This document shows, in pieces, positions 1-9,117 of a stretch of DNA of 64,000 nt. Within the stretch, counting starts at the first letter, position 1. Every line of letters starts with the position of its first letter. This DNA comes from Blastopirellula sediminis (GTDB taxonomy: Bacteria; Planctomycetota; Planctomycetia; Pirellulales; Pirellulaceae): the NCBI RefSeq assembly GCF_020966755.1, contig NZ_JAJKFT010000010.1, positions 3,002,720 to 3,066,719 of the forward strand, read 5' to 3'. The notes under the pieces are model-generated. The model ran no database searches. It saw only the letters and a program-made list of their open reading frames with translations, and was not told where the DNA came from. A program made the position numbers and the translations under genes.

Positions 1-156
1 TACTTCGAGCATGGCGCGTCGTGGGGAAGCGAAGGACCGAAGTCGGTCGTTCAAAAGATCCTCAACAAGACCGATCGCAACTCGGTGATTCAAGACTTGA
101 AAGACGAGATTCTGAAAAAGCTGCGAATCAATCAGCACGCCGGCGTCAACGAATAG
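1..156 (+). CDS. C-terminal fragment of an unidentified protein (possibly transpeptidase-like)
   Basis: Frame 1 is open from the window edge to a TAG at 154-156 and gives 51 residues starting YFEHGASWGSEGPKSVVQKI and ending in a Lys-rich helix. Only the tail is visible, so function cannot be assigned. The EHG..GSE...VV segment resembles the end of penicillin-binding protein transpeptidase domains, where a similar EHGG.G..A.P.A run precedes the C-terminal helix; that link is a guess from a short stretch. The next gene starts 48 bases downstream on the same strand. Confidence 0.5.
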   Translation, partial: YFEHGASWGSEGPKSVVQKILNKTDRNSVIQDLKDEILKKLRINQHAGVNE

Positions 157-204
157 GCCGCCGTCTCGCAGCCCGATAATCTGATCAAGGGAGACTCGCG
201 CAAG

Positions 205-1392
205 ATGAAAGCGTCGTTTCGCCAACCGCTCCGTTTCGTCAACGCGATCAGTCTCGCGTTGCTATTTCTGCCCGCAGTCGCGTTCTCTCAGTCAGACGCT
301 ATGCTTTCGGGACCTTGGGTTCCGGCGAATCCGCATGACATCGATTTCGACAATCTTCCTCACGTTCCTTCGCAGCATGTGGTGATCAGCGACGTGCGGA
401 AGGAAAAGGGAGTTCACCAACACAACTATCTGATCTGGCATGGCGATCGTTATTGGGCGATGTGGAGCGACGGGCCAGGCGTCGAAGATCAGGCCGGCCA
501 GCGCGTCTCGTATGCGACCAGCGCCGATGGACTGAAGTGGTCGCAGCCGAAGTTTATGACGCCGGTTCCCCGCGACTCCGATCCCGATTCGCCCTATTAC
601 GGCACGCGCAGTCCGAAAGGTTTCCGTTGGATCGCCCGCGGATTCTGGGAGCGCGATGGAGAGCTGTTGGCCCTCGCTTCGCTGGATGAGTCGGCGCAGT
701 TTTTCGGTCCGAGTCTGGAGCTACGCGCGTTTCGCTGGAACGAAGCGACCGATGCGTGGGATGACATTGGCGTCGTGCAAAAGAATGCGATCAACAATTT
801 CCCGCCGAAGAAGATTGCGACCGGCCAGTGGATGATGTCGCGACGGACGCACGACTATAAGAAGACGGGCGTGCAGTTCATGTTCGGCGGAGTTGAAGGC
901 TTGGATGATTGGGAATCGACGCCGGTGCTGGGATCGGCGGATGAACTGTCGGCGGAAGAGCCTTGCTGGTGGACGTTGCCCGATGGGCGGATCGCCGCCG
1001 TGTTTCGCGACAACCGCAAGAGCGGCTATCTCTATCGATCGCTTTCGGAGGATGACGGCCGTACTTGGAGTCGACCAACGCGAACCAACTTTCCGGACGC
1101 GCGCTCGAAGTTCAACTGCATTCAGCTGAAAGATGGGCGATACGTGCTCGTCTCCAATCCGCATCCGCAACGGCGCGATCCGCTGGCGATTTCGGTCAGT
1201 GACGATGGAGTCGTCTTTACGAAGATGGGGTACCTGATCGGCGGCCGCCATGTCGACTATCCGCACCTGATCGAACATGACGGAGCGATCTTGGTCGCCT
1301 TCGCCGGCGGAAAGCAGACGGTCGAAGTGTTGAAGATCAAGTTGGACGATCTGAACGCCTTGCAGATGCCGGATCAGCCGCTCGTCAAATAG
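205..1392 (+). CDS. Secreted sialidase/BNR-repeat-like protein
   Basis: The 395-residue product starts with a basic stretch and hydrophobic core (about residues 1-29, ending AVAFSQS), a typical Sec signal peptide. Three Asp-box-like motifs (S-x-D-x-G-x-x-W/F) are visible: SADGLKW near residue 106, SEDDGRTW near 281 and SDDGVVF near 331. These mark the beta-propeller fold of sialidases and related glycan-active enzymes. The protein probably acts outside the cytoplasm on a sugar polymer, but the catalytic Arg triad cannot be fixed by eye, so it may be a non-sialidase member. The ATG at 205 is preceded by AAGGGAG. A strong bidirectional terminator follows. Confidence 0.7.
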   Translation: MKASFRQPLRFVNAISLALLFLPAVAFSQSDAMLSGPWVPANPHDIDFDNLPHVPSQHVVISDVRKEKGVHQHNYLIWHGDRYWAMWSDGPGVEDQAGQRVSYATSADGLKWSQPKFMTPVPRDSDPDSPYYGTRSPKGFRWIARGFWERDGELLALASLDESAQFFGPSLELRAFRWNEATDAWDDIGVVQKNAINNFPPKKIATGQWMMSRRTHDYKKTGVQFMFGGVEGLDDWESTPVLGSADELSAEEPCWWTLPDGRIAAVFRDNRKSGYLYRSLSEDDGRTWSRPTRTNFPDARSKFNCIQLKDGRYVLVSNPHPQRRDPLAISVSDDGVVFTKMGYLIGGRHVDYPHLIEHDGAILVAFAGGKQTVEVLKIKLDDLNALQMPDQPLVK

Positions 1393-1402
1393 GTAGGGAC
1401 AT

Positions 1403-1448
1403 AAAAAAAGCCGCCCGGGCGTCGCTGCTCGGGCGGCTTTCGTTTTTT
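1403..1448. terminator. Bidirectional rho-independent terminator
   Basis: An 11-bp perfect stem, AAAGCCGCCCG (1407-1417) with CGGGCGGCTTT (1430-1440), has an A-run on its left and a T-run on its right. It can therefore end both the + strand sialidase-like gene and the - strand chemoreceptor gene that converge here. Confidence 0.85.
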
Positions 1449-1461
1449 CTATGGCCAGCGG

Positions 1462-3864
1462 TTACGCGCTGAGCGTCGGGTTCGACTTGCCATGCTGTTG
1501 TTCCAGTTGGAACTTGCTCAACGTCGAGCGGAGGCCGTCGGCACGCTGATGGAGCGATTGGCCGGCTTCCTTCGTCTTGTGAGCGTGGGTCGTCGACTCT
1601 TTGGCCGAGTTGTTGACGCTGGTGATGTTCCGCGAGATTTCCTGGCTGGCCTGGGCCGATTCCTGGATCCCGGTCGAAACGGTGCGAGCGGCGGTGGCGG
1701 CTTGGGAGATGTTCTTCGCCACTTCCTTGGTGGCGATCCCTTGCTCTTCGACGCTCGAAGCGATCGTTCGCGAAACTTCGTTCACGTCGTTGATTTCGGC
1801 GGTGATCTTACCGATCGACTCGACCGCTTCGTACGACGTCTGCTGAATCGCTTCGATGCGTTTGCGGATGTCGTCGGTGGCGCTCGCGGTTTGACGCGCG
1901 AGGTCCTTCACTTCGGTCGCGACCACCGCGAATCCCTTGCCAGCATCGCCGGCGCGGGCCGCTTCGATCGTCGCGTTGAGGGCGAGCAGGTTGGTCTGTT
2001 CGGCGATTTCCTGAATCACTTGCATCACGCTGCCGATTTCGGCCGCCGCGGCGCCCAGGGCTTCGATTCGCTCGTTGCTCGACGCCGATAGGTTGGCGAC
2101 CGAGGAGACGGACGACGAGGCTTTTTCGGCGTTGCGGGCGATCTCGTTGATCGTGCTGGCCATTTCTTCCATGGCGGTCGCGACGCTGTTGATGTTGCCT
2201 GACATCTGCTCGGTCGCGGCAGCCATGCTGGTCATGTTGGTCGACATTTCGTCGGCGGCTGCGGCGACCGTAGCGGCTCGCTCAGTCGTCTCTTGGGCGC
2301 CGTGCGTGAGATGATCGGCGGCGCCGGTCAATTCGGTCGACGAACCTTGCAGCACGTCGGAGGTTGAGACGACTTCGCCCAGCAGCACGGCCAGGTTGTC
2401 GCGCATCTCATTCATCGCGTTGATCAAGTCGCCCACTTCGGCGGTCGCCCTGGTTTCGCAGCGATTGCGGAGGTCGCCGCTGGCGATGTTCTGGGCGAAC
2501 TTCGCGGCGTCTTGAATCGGGACGGCGATCTTGCGCGACAGGAGGATGGCGACGACGGTCAGCACGCCGGCGGCCAACACGCCCAGACCGATCGCCCAGC
2601 CGACGACCGAGCCTTTGACGCCGCCGATGGTCGCGGCCATTTTGTCGCTCGCAGCGAGGACTTCGGCTTTGTCCATCTTGGCGTTCAGGCAGTAGGTCAC
2701 GCCGTTCAGGTCGACCGGGCCGTAAGCGATGAAGGTTTCTTGGCCGCGATAGTCTGTGGTCGCGACCGTGCCCGATTCTCCCTTTTCAAACGCGGCGCGG
2801 GTGGCGGCGGTGTCGACCTTTCCCTTTTCGGGATTCTTCCACGAAGTGAGGAGGGCGTGGTTATCCGGGTCGAGATACGAATCGGAACGCATCAGGTAGT
2901 CGGGGCCGACGAGAATCGTTTCGCCGGTTTCGCCCAAGCCGTCGCGAACCGCCATGATTTCGAGCATCCGATCCACCGGCATCTGGAAGATCGCGACGCC
3001 GATCTTCTCGTCGCCGTCAAAGATCGGCGAAGCGATGAAGCTGGCCGGATCTTCGTACGACGGAGCGTAGCGAGCGAAGTCGACTAGCGCCACGGCGTCC
3101 TTGTTGGACGAGGCGTTCGCTTTGCGGAACGCTTCGCCGATGTTGCTGTCGGCGTAGGGGCCGCTTACGAGCGAGGTCGAATAGTCGAGCTCTTTAAAGA
3201 CGGTGTAGACGATGTCGCCGGTTTTGGCGTCGACCAGAAAGATGTCGTAGTAGCCGAACTTGTCGAGATAGTCGCGAATGATCGGGTGAACCTTTTCATG
3301 CGTCTGCGTGTAGTCGGACTTGTCGGGGGAGGCGTCGAGCAGTTGCTTCGAGCCGAGCGGGTTCGGATTCTTCGCAATGTAAGCGTGTTGCAGGGCGATC
3401 GAATCGTCGTCCAACTGTTGGAAGTAGGCGTCGGCGGTCGCCGCTTTGCCCGGATTCTTCTTGGCGTACTGGTCGGCGAAGGGACCGGTGTAGTAGCTCT
3501 TCAGCTCTTTGCGCATCGTTTCGAGCTGGTCCGACGAGAGCTCGGCGCTGTTGCGGTAATCGTGAAACTCTTCGCGCAGGTCGCGCATCGCTTCGACGAT
3601 CATGCCGTTGTTGGAGAACGTCTGAATCTGGCTGTTGATCGTGCCGAAGTAGTTCGACAGTTGCTTCTTCTTCAATTCGCGCTGCGCGACTAACGCGTCG
3701 AGCGAACTGTTCTTTAGCGCTTCGGACGACTGGTCTTGAACGACGCCGAATCCGGAGCTGACGGACATGTAACATACCGCCGCGATTGCGGTCAGGGGCA
3801 ACAGGCCGCAGGCCAAAAAGGCCAGCGTCAGCTGCGAGCGAAGGTTCAGGGGGCTTTTCTGCAT
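1462..3864 (-). CDS. Methyl-accepting chemotaxis protein with Cache sensor
   Basis: This is an 800-residue transmembrane chemoreceptor. A first membrane helix (about residues 8-34) is followed by a long extracytoplasmic region (about 35-420) with Cache-type features such as FYDIFLVDAKTGDIVYTVFK-like segments (slightly divergent here), then a second helix (about 425-450), a HAMP domain, and the signalling helices. The conserved hairpin tip is clear (EIAEQTNLLALNATIEAARA, then GKGFAVVATEVKDLA). No C-terminal NWETF-type CheR tether is present. The ATG at 3864 is chosen because it gives MQKSPLNLRSQLT just before the helix; a TTG at 3906 would add 14 residues. No che genes are nearby. The ligand is unknown. 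Confidence 0.93.
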   Translation of the reverse strand: MQKSPLNLRSQLTLAFLACGLLPLTAIAAVCYMSVSSGFGVVQDQSSEALKNSSLDALVAQRELKKKQLSNYFGTINSQIQTFSNNGMIVEAMRDLREEFHDYRNSAELSSDQLETMRKELKSYYTGPFADQYAKKNPGKAATADAYFQQLDDDSIALQHAYIAKNPNPLGSKQLLDASPDKSDYTQTHEKVHPIIRDYLDKFGYYDIFLVDAKTGDIVYTVFKELDYSTSLVSGPYADSNIGEAFRKANASSNKDAVALVDFARYAPSYEDPASFIASPIFDGDEKIGVAIFQMPVDRMLEIMAVRDGLGETGETILVGPDYLMRSDSYLDPDNHALLTSWKNPEKGKVDTAATRAAFEKGESGTVATTDYRGQETFIAYGPVDLNGVTYCLNAKMDKAEVLAASDKMAATIGGVKGSVVGWAIGLGVLAAGVLTVVAILLSRKIAVPIQDAAKFAQNIASGDLRNRCETRATAEVGDLINAMNEMRDNLAVLLGEVVSTSDVLQGSSTELTGAADHLTHGAQETTERAATVAAAADEMSTNMTSMAAATEQMSGNINSVATAMEEMASTINEIARNAEKASSSVSSVANLSASSNERIEALGAAAAEIGSVMQVIQEIAEQTNLLALNATIEAARAGDAGKGFAVVATEVKDLARQTASATDDIRKRIEAIQQTSYEAVESIGKITAEINDVNEVSRTIASSVEEQGIATKEVAKNISQAATAARTVSTGIQESAQASQEISRNITSVNNSAKESTTHAHKTKEAGQSLHQRADGLRSTLSKFQLEQQHGKSNPTLSA

Positions 3865-4218
3865 GATTGGGGTCCAGGGTGAAAAATCGAAAACGGGCAG
3901 CGCCAATCGTCTCGCCTCCGAGGTGGGGGCTGCGGAGAGAGTTCCGTTTGCGAGAAACGAGATCTTGCGAGGTGGGGCCGATTGGTGGACTGGAAATGTG
4001 CAGAAACATAGATCACCCCATTGGAGTGTCGGGGAAATTACGCAATTGTTTTTGCGAAAAATCTTTGAGTGCGCAAATACCTGACAAGCGAACGCAATTT
4101 CAGCGTCAAAGGTTGTCGAGGCGCCCCCATGGAAGATGGATCGCAGCGCGCGGAGAAGGGGGGCGTAGGCGCCCGTGGGGTGTATGTTTCCCCACGGGGG
4201 TGGTTAGAGAATGTTCGC
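3865..4218. other. Intergenic region between chemoreceptor and MBL-fold hydrolase
   Basis: These roughly 350 bases hold the upstream region of the chemoreceptor and the 3' flank of the hydrolase gene. The part near 4020-4080 is AT-richer than its surroundings and could carry the chemoreceptor promoter, but I could not define hexamers. Apart from the hairpin at 4172-4198 I see no convincing gene. Confidence 0.5.
4172..4198 (-). terminator. Strong hairpin without U-tract downstream of the MBL-fold hydrolase
   Basis: A perfect 9-bp stem, CCCGTGGGG (4172-4180) and CCCCACGGG (4190-4198), with a 9-base loop lies 20 bases past the hydrolase stop. No T-run follows in either direction, so it may slow polymerase or protect the mRNA 3' end instead of acting as a classical intrinsic terminator. 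Confidence 0.4.
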
Positions 4219-4926
4219 TTAAACGAGGGTAATCGTCTCGCCGGGCTTGATCACATGCGGCGTGGCGCTCGTTTCGCTCTTCACCTTTTCGGCCCAAGCG
4301 GCGGCGTCTTGTGCGATCGGGGGCCAGGTGTTGTAGTGGGCCGGCGCGACTTGCTGGGGGGCGATCAGCTTAACCGCTTCGACCGCGTCGTCGATTCCCA
4401 TCGTGTAGAGGTCGCCGATCGGGATGATCGCCAGCAAGATTCCCTTGTCGCCGATCCGCTTCATGTCGCTGAACAGATCGGTATCGCACGCGAAGTAGAT
4501 CAACCCTTCGGGGACTTCGAGGACGAATCCAACCGGCGAACCGCCGTACGATCCGTCGGGGAGGGACGAGCTATGAATCGCCGGGGTCATGCGAACCAGT
4601 CCGGCAGCCGACTGAAACGTGCCGCCGACGTTCATCCCGACGACGTTTTCGACTCCTTGGCCGCCGAGCCAGACCGCCATTTCATAAATCGCGACGACCT
4701 GCGCGCCGGTTCGTGCGGCGATCTCGACGACGTCGAACTTGCCGTCGCTGCGGAGACCGACATGGTCGAAGTGACCATGCGAAAGGAGGATCAGGTCGGC
4801 GTCGACGTCGGCCGATTTGACGACGGCCGCGGGATTCTCGTCAAAGAAAGGATCGAGCAGGATCTTGCGGCTGCCGGTATCGATCAGCCAAGTGCCATGT
4901 CCGTGCCAAGTGAGTTGCGTCGCCAT
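4219..4926 (-). CDS. UPF0173-type metal-dependent hydrolase, metallo-beta-lactamase fold
   Basis: The 235-residue product begins MATQLTWHGHGTWLI and carries the zinc-binding HxHxDH motif as LLSHGHFDHVG near residue 61, followed by later conserved His and Asp positions (TPAIHSS, YFACDTDLF, APAHYNTWPP). Length and order fit the YtkL/UPF0173 group of cytoplasmic metal-dependent hydrolases, whose substrate is not established. The ATG at 4926 is preferred because GAGAGGA lies about 9 bases upstream; a GTG at 4962 would add 12 residues. The gene reads away from an inverted-repeat element located between it and serA. Confidence 0.85.
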   Translation of the reverse strand: MATQLTWHGHGTWLIDTGSRKILLDPFFDENPAAVVKSADVDADLILLSHGHFDHVGLRSDGKFDVVEIAARTGAQVVAIYEMAVWLGGQGVENVVGMNVGGTFQSAAGLVRMTPAIHSSSLPDGSYGGSPVGFVLEVPEGLIYFACDTDLFSDMKRIGDKGILLAIIPIGDLYTMGIDDAVEAVKLIAPQQVAPAHYNTWPPIAQDAAAWAEKVKSETSATPHVIKPGETITLV

Positions 4927-5024
4927 GGGTCGTTCCTCTCGTGCGAAATATCCGTTTCGCACGAGTTTACCACGCAGCCGCCGGGATCAAAACTCGGGCG
5001 GCTGGGGATTTGACTGACCGCGTG

Positions 5025-5060
5025 CCATGCTCTTATCGCGTCTTCGCGAGAAGAGCGTGT
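5025..5060. repeat. Hairpin repeat, family D, copy 1
   Basis: CATGCTCTT (5026-5034) and AAGAGCGTG (5051-5059) pair with one wobble, and the 16-base spacer contains a further TCGCG/CGCGA stem around TCTT. In reverse complement, the element at 26043-26078 matches it at roughly four of five positions with the same arm and spacer length, so the two are copies of one element. Confidence 0.6.
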
Positions 5061-5080
5061 TCAAAGCGTTAGGCCGCCAA

Positions 5081-5243
5081 ACACTAACCCGAGGCGCGAG
5101 CCGAGGGAAAGCATTCGCAAGTCACATAGGGAGTATGGAACAATCGCAAAAGGGTTCCATTATGAAGACGGCGTCATTCGCAAGCGCAACCCATCGGTTG
5201 CGCTTGCTGACGCATTCCCTCGGCTCGCGCCTCGGGTTAGTGT
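5081..5243. repeat. Inverted-repeat element, family A, copy 1
   Basis: A perfect 29-bp inverted repeat has arms at 5081-5109 (starting ACACTAACCCGAGGCGCGAG) and 5215-5243. The 105-base interior holds two more hairpins: ATGGAAC/GTTCCAT (5135-5141, 5154-5160) and an 11-bp stem CAAGCGCAACC/GGTTGCGCTTG (5181-5191, 5196-5206). The arm matches the element at 18917-19059. It sits just beyond the serA stop codon and has no coding potential, so it looks like a small non-autonomous palindromic repeat that may also act as a terminator. Confidence 0.85.
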
Positions 5244-5267
5244 CGCTTCGTTCTCCAAGCGTTGCGA

Positions 5268-6890
5268 CTATCGCAGCCAGGTCGGCAGTTCGCCGGCGGC
5301 CGGCAACTCGACGACGCGCGCCGACGTGATGGCCGGGCTTTGCAACACTTCGTCAACGGCCGCTTGCGGCGGAACGCCGTCCAGGTTCAAGACGCCGACC
5401 GCGTTGCCGCCGGCGCTGGAACGTCCGACCGCCATCTGGGCGATGTTGACGCTGTGGTTGCCGAAGATCGTACCGACGCGACCGATGATGCCCGGGACGT
5501 CGTTATGAGCGAACAGGAACAAAGTGCCGTCGAGGTAAGCTTCGAGACGCTGACCGTCGAGCAGAATCAAGCGGGGCATATCGTTGCCGAAGAGCGTACC
5601 GCCAACTTGCGACGTACGGCCATCTTCTTCCAGGGTCGCGGTGATCGAGCTGGAGAAGCTCCCCATTTCGGTGCTGCTTTCGCTCGAGATGGTGACGCCT
5701 CGTTCGGCGAGCAGCATCTGGGCGTTAACGATGTTGGCGCCCCCTTCATCCATCGCTTGTTCCAGCAGGCCGGCGCAGAACGACGCGGTCAGCAGCTTGG
5801 CGTCTTTGCCGGCGACTTCGCCGCGATAGTTCAGCTTGCACGACTTCAGCTTGCCGCCGTGCAGTTGCCCGGCGAGCAGACCGATGCGGTAGGCGACGTC
5901 GAGATAACCGCGCATCGATTCGAGCGTCTTCGGGTCGATCGGAGCGACGTTGACCGCGTGACGGATCTCGCCCGACTTCAGGAAGTTGGTGACCAACTGG
6001 ACCGCTTCGACGGCGACCTGGGTTTGGGCTTCTTCGGTGCTCGCGCCAAGGTGGGGCGTGCAGACGACGTTTTCCATGCCGAACAGCGCGCTGTCGGTGC
6101 AGGGCTCTTCGGCGTAGACGTCCAGCGCGACGCCGCCGAGCTTGCCGCTCTTCATCCCTTCGACCAGGGCCGCTTCTTCATAGATGCCGCCGCGAGCGCA
6201 GTTGATCAACCGGGCGCCCGGCTTGATGATCTCGAGCGCTTCGAGGTTGATCAAACCTTTGGTTTCGGGCGTGAGCGGCGTGTGGACGGTCAGGTAGTCG
6301 ACCAGCGGCAACATTTCTTTGACCGACGAGTAGAGCTCGATGCCAAGTTCGGCGGCTCGTTCCGAGCTGATGAACGGATCGAAGCCGATCACCCGCATTT
6401 CAAAGGCGAGCGCCCGCTTGGCGAACTCTTGACCGATGCGGCCGAGGCCGACGATGCCGACCGTTTTGTCGGCCAACTGGGTCCCCATGTACTTTTTGCG
6501 ATCCCAGCGACCTTCGACCAGGCTTTGATTGGCCGACGCGACGTTGCGCGACAGAGCCATCATCAAGCAGAAGGCGTGCTCGGCGGTGCTGACCGTGTTG
6601 CCGGTCGGCGTGTTCATGACGACGATGCCCAGACGCGTCGCGGCGTCTTTGTCGATGTTGTCAGTGCCGACGCCGGCGCGGGCGATGCAGCGCAGGCGCG
6701 TGTTGCCTTCCAGCGACTCCGCCGTGATTTTCACCCCGCTGCGACAGATGGCGCCGTCAAATTCGGCCAGCGACTTGCGGAGTTCTTCTCCGGCCAGCTT
6801 AAGGCGAATTTCGTATTCGAAGCCTTCCGCTGCGTCGAGCAGCGCCAAGCCTTCGGGCGACAATTCATCGAGAACCAGGATTTTGGGCAT
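5268..6890 (-). CDS. serA: D-3-phosphoglycerate dehydrogenase
   Basis: This enzyme oxidises 3-phosphoglycerate with NAD to 3-phosphohydroxypyruvate, the first step of serine synthesis. The 540-residue length matches the long bacterial form. An N-terminal substrate domain (MPKILVLDELS) is followed by the Rossmann dinucleotide motif VGIVGLGRIG near residue 146, the catalytic-Arg region NCARGGIYEE, the catalytic-His region CTPHLGAST, an intervening ASB-like domain, and a C-terminal ACT domain (FLFAHNDVPGIIGRVG) expected to bind serine as feedback inhibitor. It starts at ATG 6890, 59 bases after serC, so the two probably form a serC-serA operon. Confidence 0.96.
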   Translation of the reverse strand: MPKILVLDELSPEGLALLDAAEGFEYEIRLKLAGEELRKSLAEFDGAICRSGVKITAESLEGNTRLRCIARAGVGTDNIDKDAATRLGIVVMNTPTGNTVSTAEHAFCLMMALSRNVASANQSLVEGRWDRKKYMGTQLADKTVGIVGLGRIGQEFAKRALAFEMRVIGFDPFISSERAAELGIELYSSVKEMLPLVDYLTVHTPLTPETKGLINLEALEIIKPGARLINCARGGIYEEAALVEGMKSGKLGGVALDVYAEEPCTDSALFGMENVVCTPHLGASTEEAQTQVAVEAVQLVTNFLKSGEIRHAVNVAPIDPKTLESMRGYLDVAYRIGLLAGQLHGGKLKSCKLNYRGEVAGKDAKLLTASFCAGLLEQAMDEGGANIVNAQMLLAERGVTISSESSTEMGSFSSSITATLEEDGRTSQVGGTLFGNDMPRLILLDGQRLEAYLDGTLFLFAHNDVPGIIGRVGTIFGNHSVNIAQMAVGRSSAGGNAVGVLNLDGVPPQAAVDEVLQSPAITSARVVELPAAGELPTWLR

Positions 6891-6949
6891 GAGCGAAGCC
6901 TTCGGTAGCTGAGGGGTGCAAAATCTTTGGGTAGGTGGGGCCGAATCGA

Positions 6950-8062
6950 TTACTTGTTGTCTGCGGCGAACTGCTGCATGAAGTCGGCCAAGGCGCGAAC
7001 GCCGGCGATCGGCATCGCGTTGTAGACCGAGGCGCGAACGCCGCCGACGCTACGGTGACCCTTCAAGTTGGTCAGGTTCAGTTCTTCGGCGGACTTGAAG
7101 AATTTCTTCTCGACGTCCGCGTTCGGCAGGCGGAAGGTGACGTTCATGATCGAACGGCTATCCGTTTCGGCGTGGCCGACGTAGAAGTCGGCGTTGCTGT
7201 CGATCACGTCGTACAGCAGAGACGACTTTTCGCGGTTCAGCTTTTCCATCGCCGCCAGGCCGCCGATTTCTTCTTGCAGCCATTTGGCGACCAGACCCAT
7301 CACGTAGATTGCGAAGGTCGGCGGAGTGTTCCACATCGAGTCGGCTTCGGCATGGTTGCGATAAAGCAAGTAGCCGGGAAGCTCGGCGTCGCCGCGAGCC
7401 AACAGGTCTTTGCGAATGATGACCATCGTCACGCCGGCCGGGCCAGCGTTCTTCTGGGCGCACGCGTAGATGACGCCGTATTGGTCAACCGGCAGCGGGC
7501 GGCAGAAGATGTCCGACGAGCAGTCGACGACGACCGGAACGTCGCCGCTTTCGATCTCGTGCAGGAACTGAACCCCTTCGATCGTTTCGTTCGAGGTGAG
7601 GTGAACGTACGAGGCGCTCGGGTCGAGCTTCAGTTCGCTCTGCTTCGGCAAGCGATTGTATTTGCAGTCGGCGCCATCCCAGGCGATTTGAACGTTGCCT
7701 TCTTTGACCGCTTCGGCCTTGGCGCTCTTGCCCCACGAGCCGGTCAGGATGTAGTCGGCCGACTTTTCTTCTTCCAGCAGATTCATCGGGATCATCGAGA
7801 ACTGCAGACGCGAGCCCCCCTGAAGAAACAGGACGTCGTGCGTGTCTGGGATGCTCAGCAGGTTGACGATCCGCGCCTTGGCGTCATTGGCGATATCAAT
7901 GAACTCGGGGCTGCGATGGCTGATTTCCAGGATCGAACTGCCGACGCCGGGAAGGGCGATCAGGTCGCGTTGGACTTGTTCCAGAACCGGCAGCGGCAAC
8001 ACGGCGGGACCGGCCGAGAAGTTGTAAACGCGTTGGACAGCGTCGGAGACCGAGGCGTTCAT
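6950..8062 (-). CDS. serC: Phosphoserine aminotransferase
   Basis: This PLP enzyme converts 3-phosphohydroxypyruvate and glutamate to phosphoserine, the step after SerA. The 370-residue product starts MNASVSDAVQRVYNFSAGPA, which matches the family N terminus. It contains the conserved EISHRSPEF segment near residue 46 and the PLP-binding Lys in CAQKNAGPAG near residue 204. The ATG at 8062 is preferred over longer upstream options because it aligns with the family start and has AGGGGA a short way upstream. It lies directly upstream of serA on the same strand; serB is not in the window. Confidence 0.96.
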   Translation of the reverse strand: MNASVSDAVQRVYNFSAGPAVLPLPVLEQVQRDLIALPGVGSSILEISHRSPEFIDIANDAKARIVNLLSIPDTHDVLFLQGGSRLQFSMIPMNLLEEEKSADYILTGSWGKSAKAEAVKEGNVQIAWDGADCKYNRLPKQSELKLDPSASYVHLTSNETIEGVQFLHEIESGDVPVVVDCSSDIFCRPLPVDQYGVIYACAQKNAGPAGVTMVIIRKDLLARGDAELPGYLLYRNHAEADSMWNTPPTFAIYVMGLVAKWLQEEIGGLAAMEKLNREKSSLLYDVIDSNADFYVGHAETDSRSIMNVTFRLPNADVEKKFFKSAEELNLTNLKGHRSVGGVRASVYNAMPIAGVRALADFMQQFAADNK

Positions 8063-8357
8063 GCGAGCAATTCCCCTAGGGGCGAGCGGAAAGGAAAAAA
8101 CAAACCCCGATTTTAAGCAGTTCAGCGCGAGTTGGGTACAGGGCGTCCACCGCCGCCGGTGGGGGCAAATGGGGCGAACTTGGAAAAAAACTTTATGCAC
8201 CCGCCGTAAACCAACTTTTACCGCCGCAAATCAGACGTTCTCTAGAGCCAGTCGGGCGGTAAGATGTTCGCCTAGTTGGTAAGCTATCGAGTCTGCCGCA
8301 TGGGGACGAAACCGAGAATTCAAGCAACTTTTCGATTGAACTACCGAAGGAGAAATG

Positions 8358-9083
8358 ATGAGTCTGGCGGAAAAATCGGCGCTAGTGGTAGGCGGAGGGA
8401 CCGGAATCGGCCTGGCGATCGCCCAGGCATTGGCCGAAGCTGGGGCGAAGGTCGCCATCGCCGGACGTCGATTTGACGTGCTTGAGCTCGCCTCGGAGAC
8501 GACCAAGGCCGAGATTCATTGCCATAGCGTCGACGTTTCGGACCGGAAGAACGTGTTGGACCTGGTCGAGTGGGCCAATCAGACCCTCGGCAAGGTCGAC
8601 ATCCTGGTCAATGCCGCCGGTGTGAACATTAAGAACCGCTCGATGGAAGCGATGACGCCGGAAGATTGGGATCGGATGATTCAGATCAACACAACCGGCG
8701 CCTACAACTTGATGTATGCCGTTTTGCCGCAAATGCGCGAGCGGCAGGATGGCCTGATCATTAATATTTCTTCCATCGCCGGCAAGCGAGCGATTGCGCT
8801 CGGCGGGATCGCCTACGCCGCGTCGAAGTTTGCGATGACCGCACTCGGCACCGCCGCCGGCAACGAAGAGAACAAAAACGGCGTCCGCATCACCAACATC
8901 TATCCGGGCGAAGTCGATACGCCGCTACTGCTGCAACGCCCGAAACCGGTCACCGAAGAACATCGCGGCCGCATGCTGCAGCCCGAAGATTTTAAAGAGG
9001 TGGTGATGGCGATCTGCAACTTACCGCCGCGAGCCCATGTGCCGGAGTTGATTCTGAAGCCGACGCTACAAGAGTACGTGTAG
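8358..9083 (+). CDS. SDR family oxidoreductase
   Basis: A classical short-chain dehydrogenase of about 241 residues. It has the NAD(P)-binding GGGTGIG motif near residue 12, the NAAG motif, an active-site Ser in IINISSIAG and the catalytic Tyr-Lys as AYAASKFAM. The substrate cannot be told from sequence. Two ATGs are adjacent (8355 and 8358); AAGGAG at 8347-8352 gives better spacing to 8358. It is divergent from serC and followed by a clear terminator, so it is probably monocistronic. Confidence 0.9.
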   Translation: MSLAEKSALVVGGGTGIGLAIAQALAEAGAKVAIAGRRFDVLELASETTKAEIHCHSVDVSDRKNVLDLVEWANQTLGKVDILVNAAGVNIKNRSMEAMTPEDWDRMIQINTTGAYNLMYAVLPQMRERQDGLIINISSIAGKRAIALGGIAYAASKFAMTALGTAAGNEENKNGVRITNIYPGEVDTPLLLQRPKPVTEEHRGRMLQPEDFKEVVMAICNLPPRAHVPELILKPTLQEYV

Positions 9084-9117
9084 CGACCGATTGCAGAAAA
9101 GACGATCGCAAACATCG

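Noticed and set aside
5262-6908. Long open frame (548 codons) on the + strand opposite serA
   Set aside because: It is a frame open because of high G+C codon bias in serA, a clearly recognised gene with full motif support; the antisense product has Arg/Asp-rich low-complexity composition and no domain.
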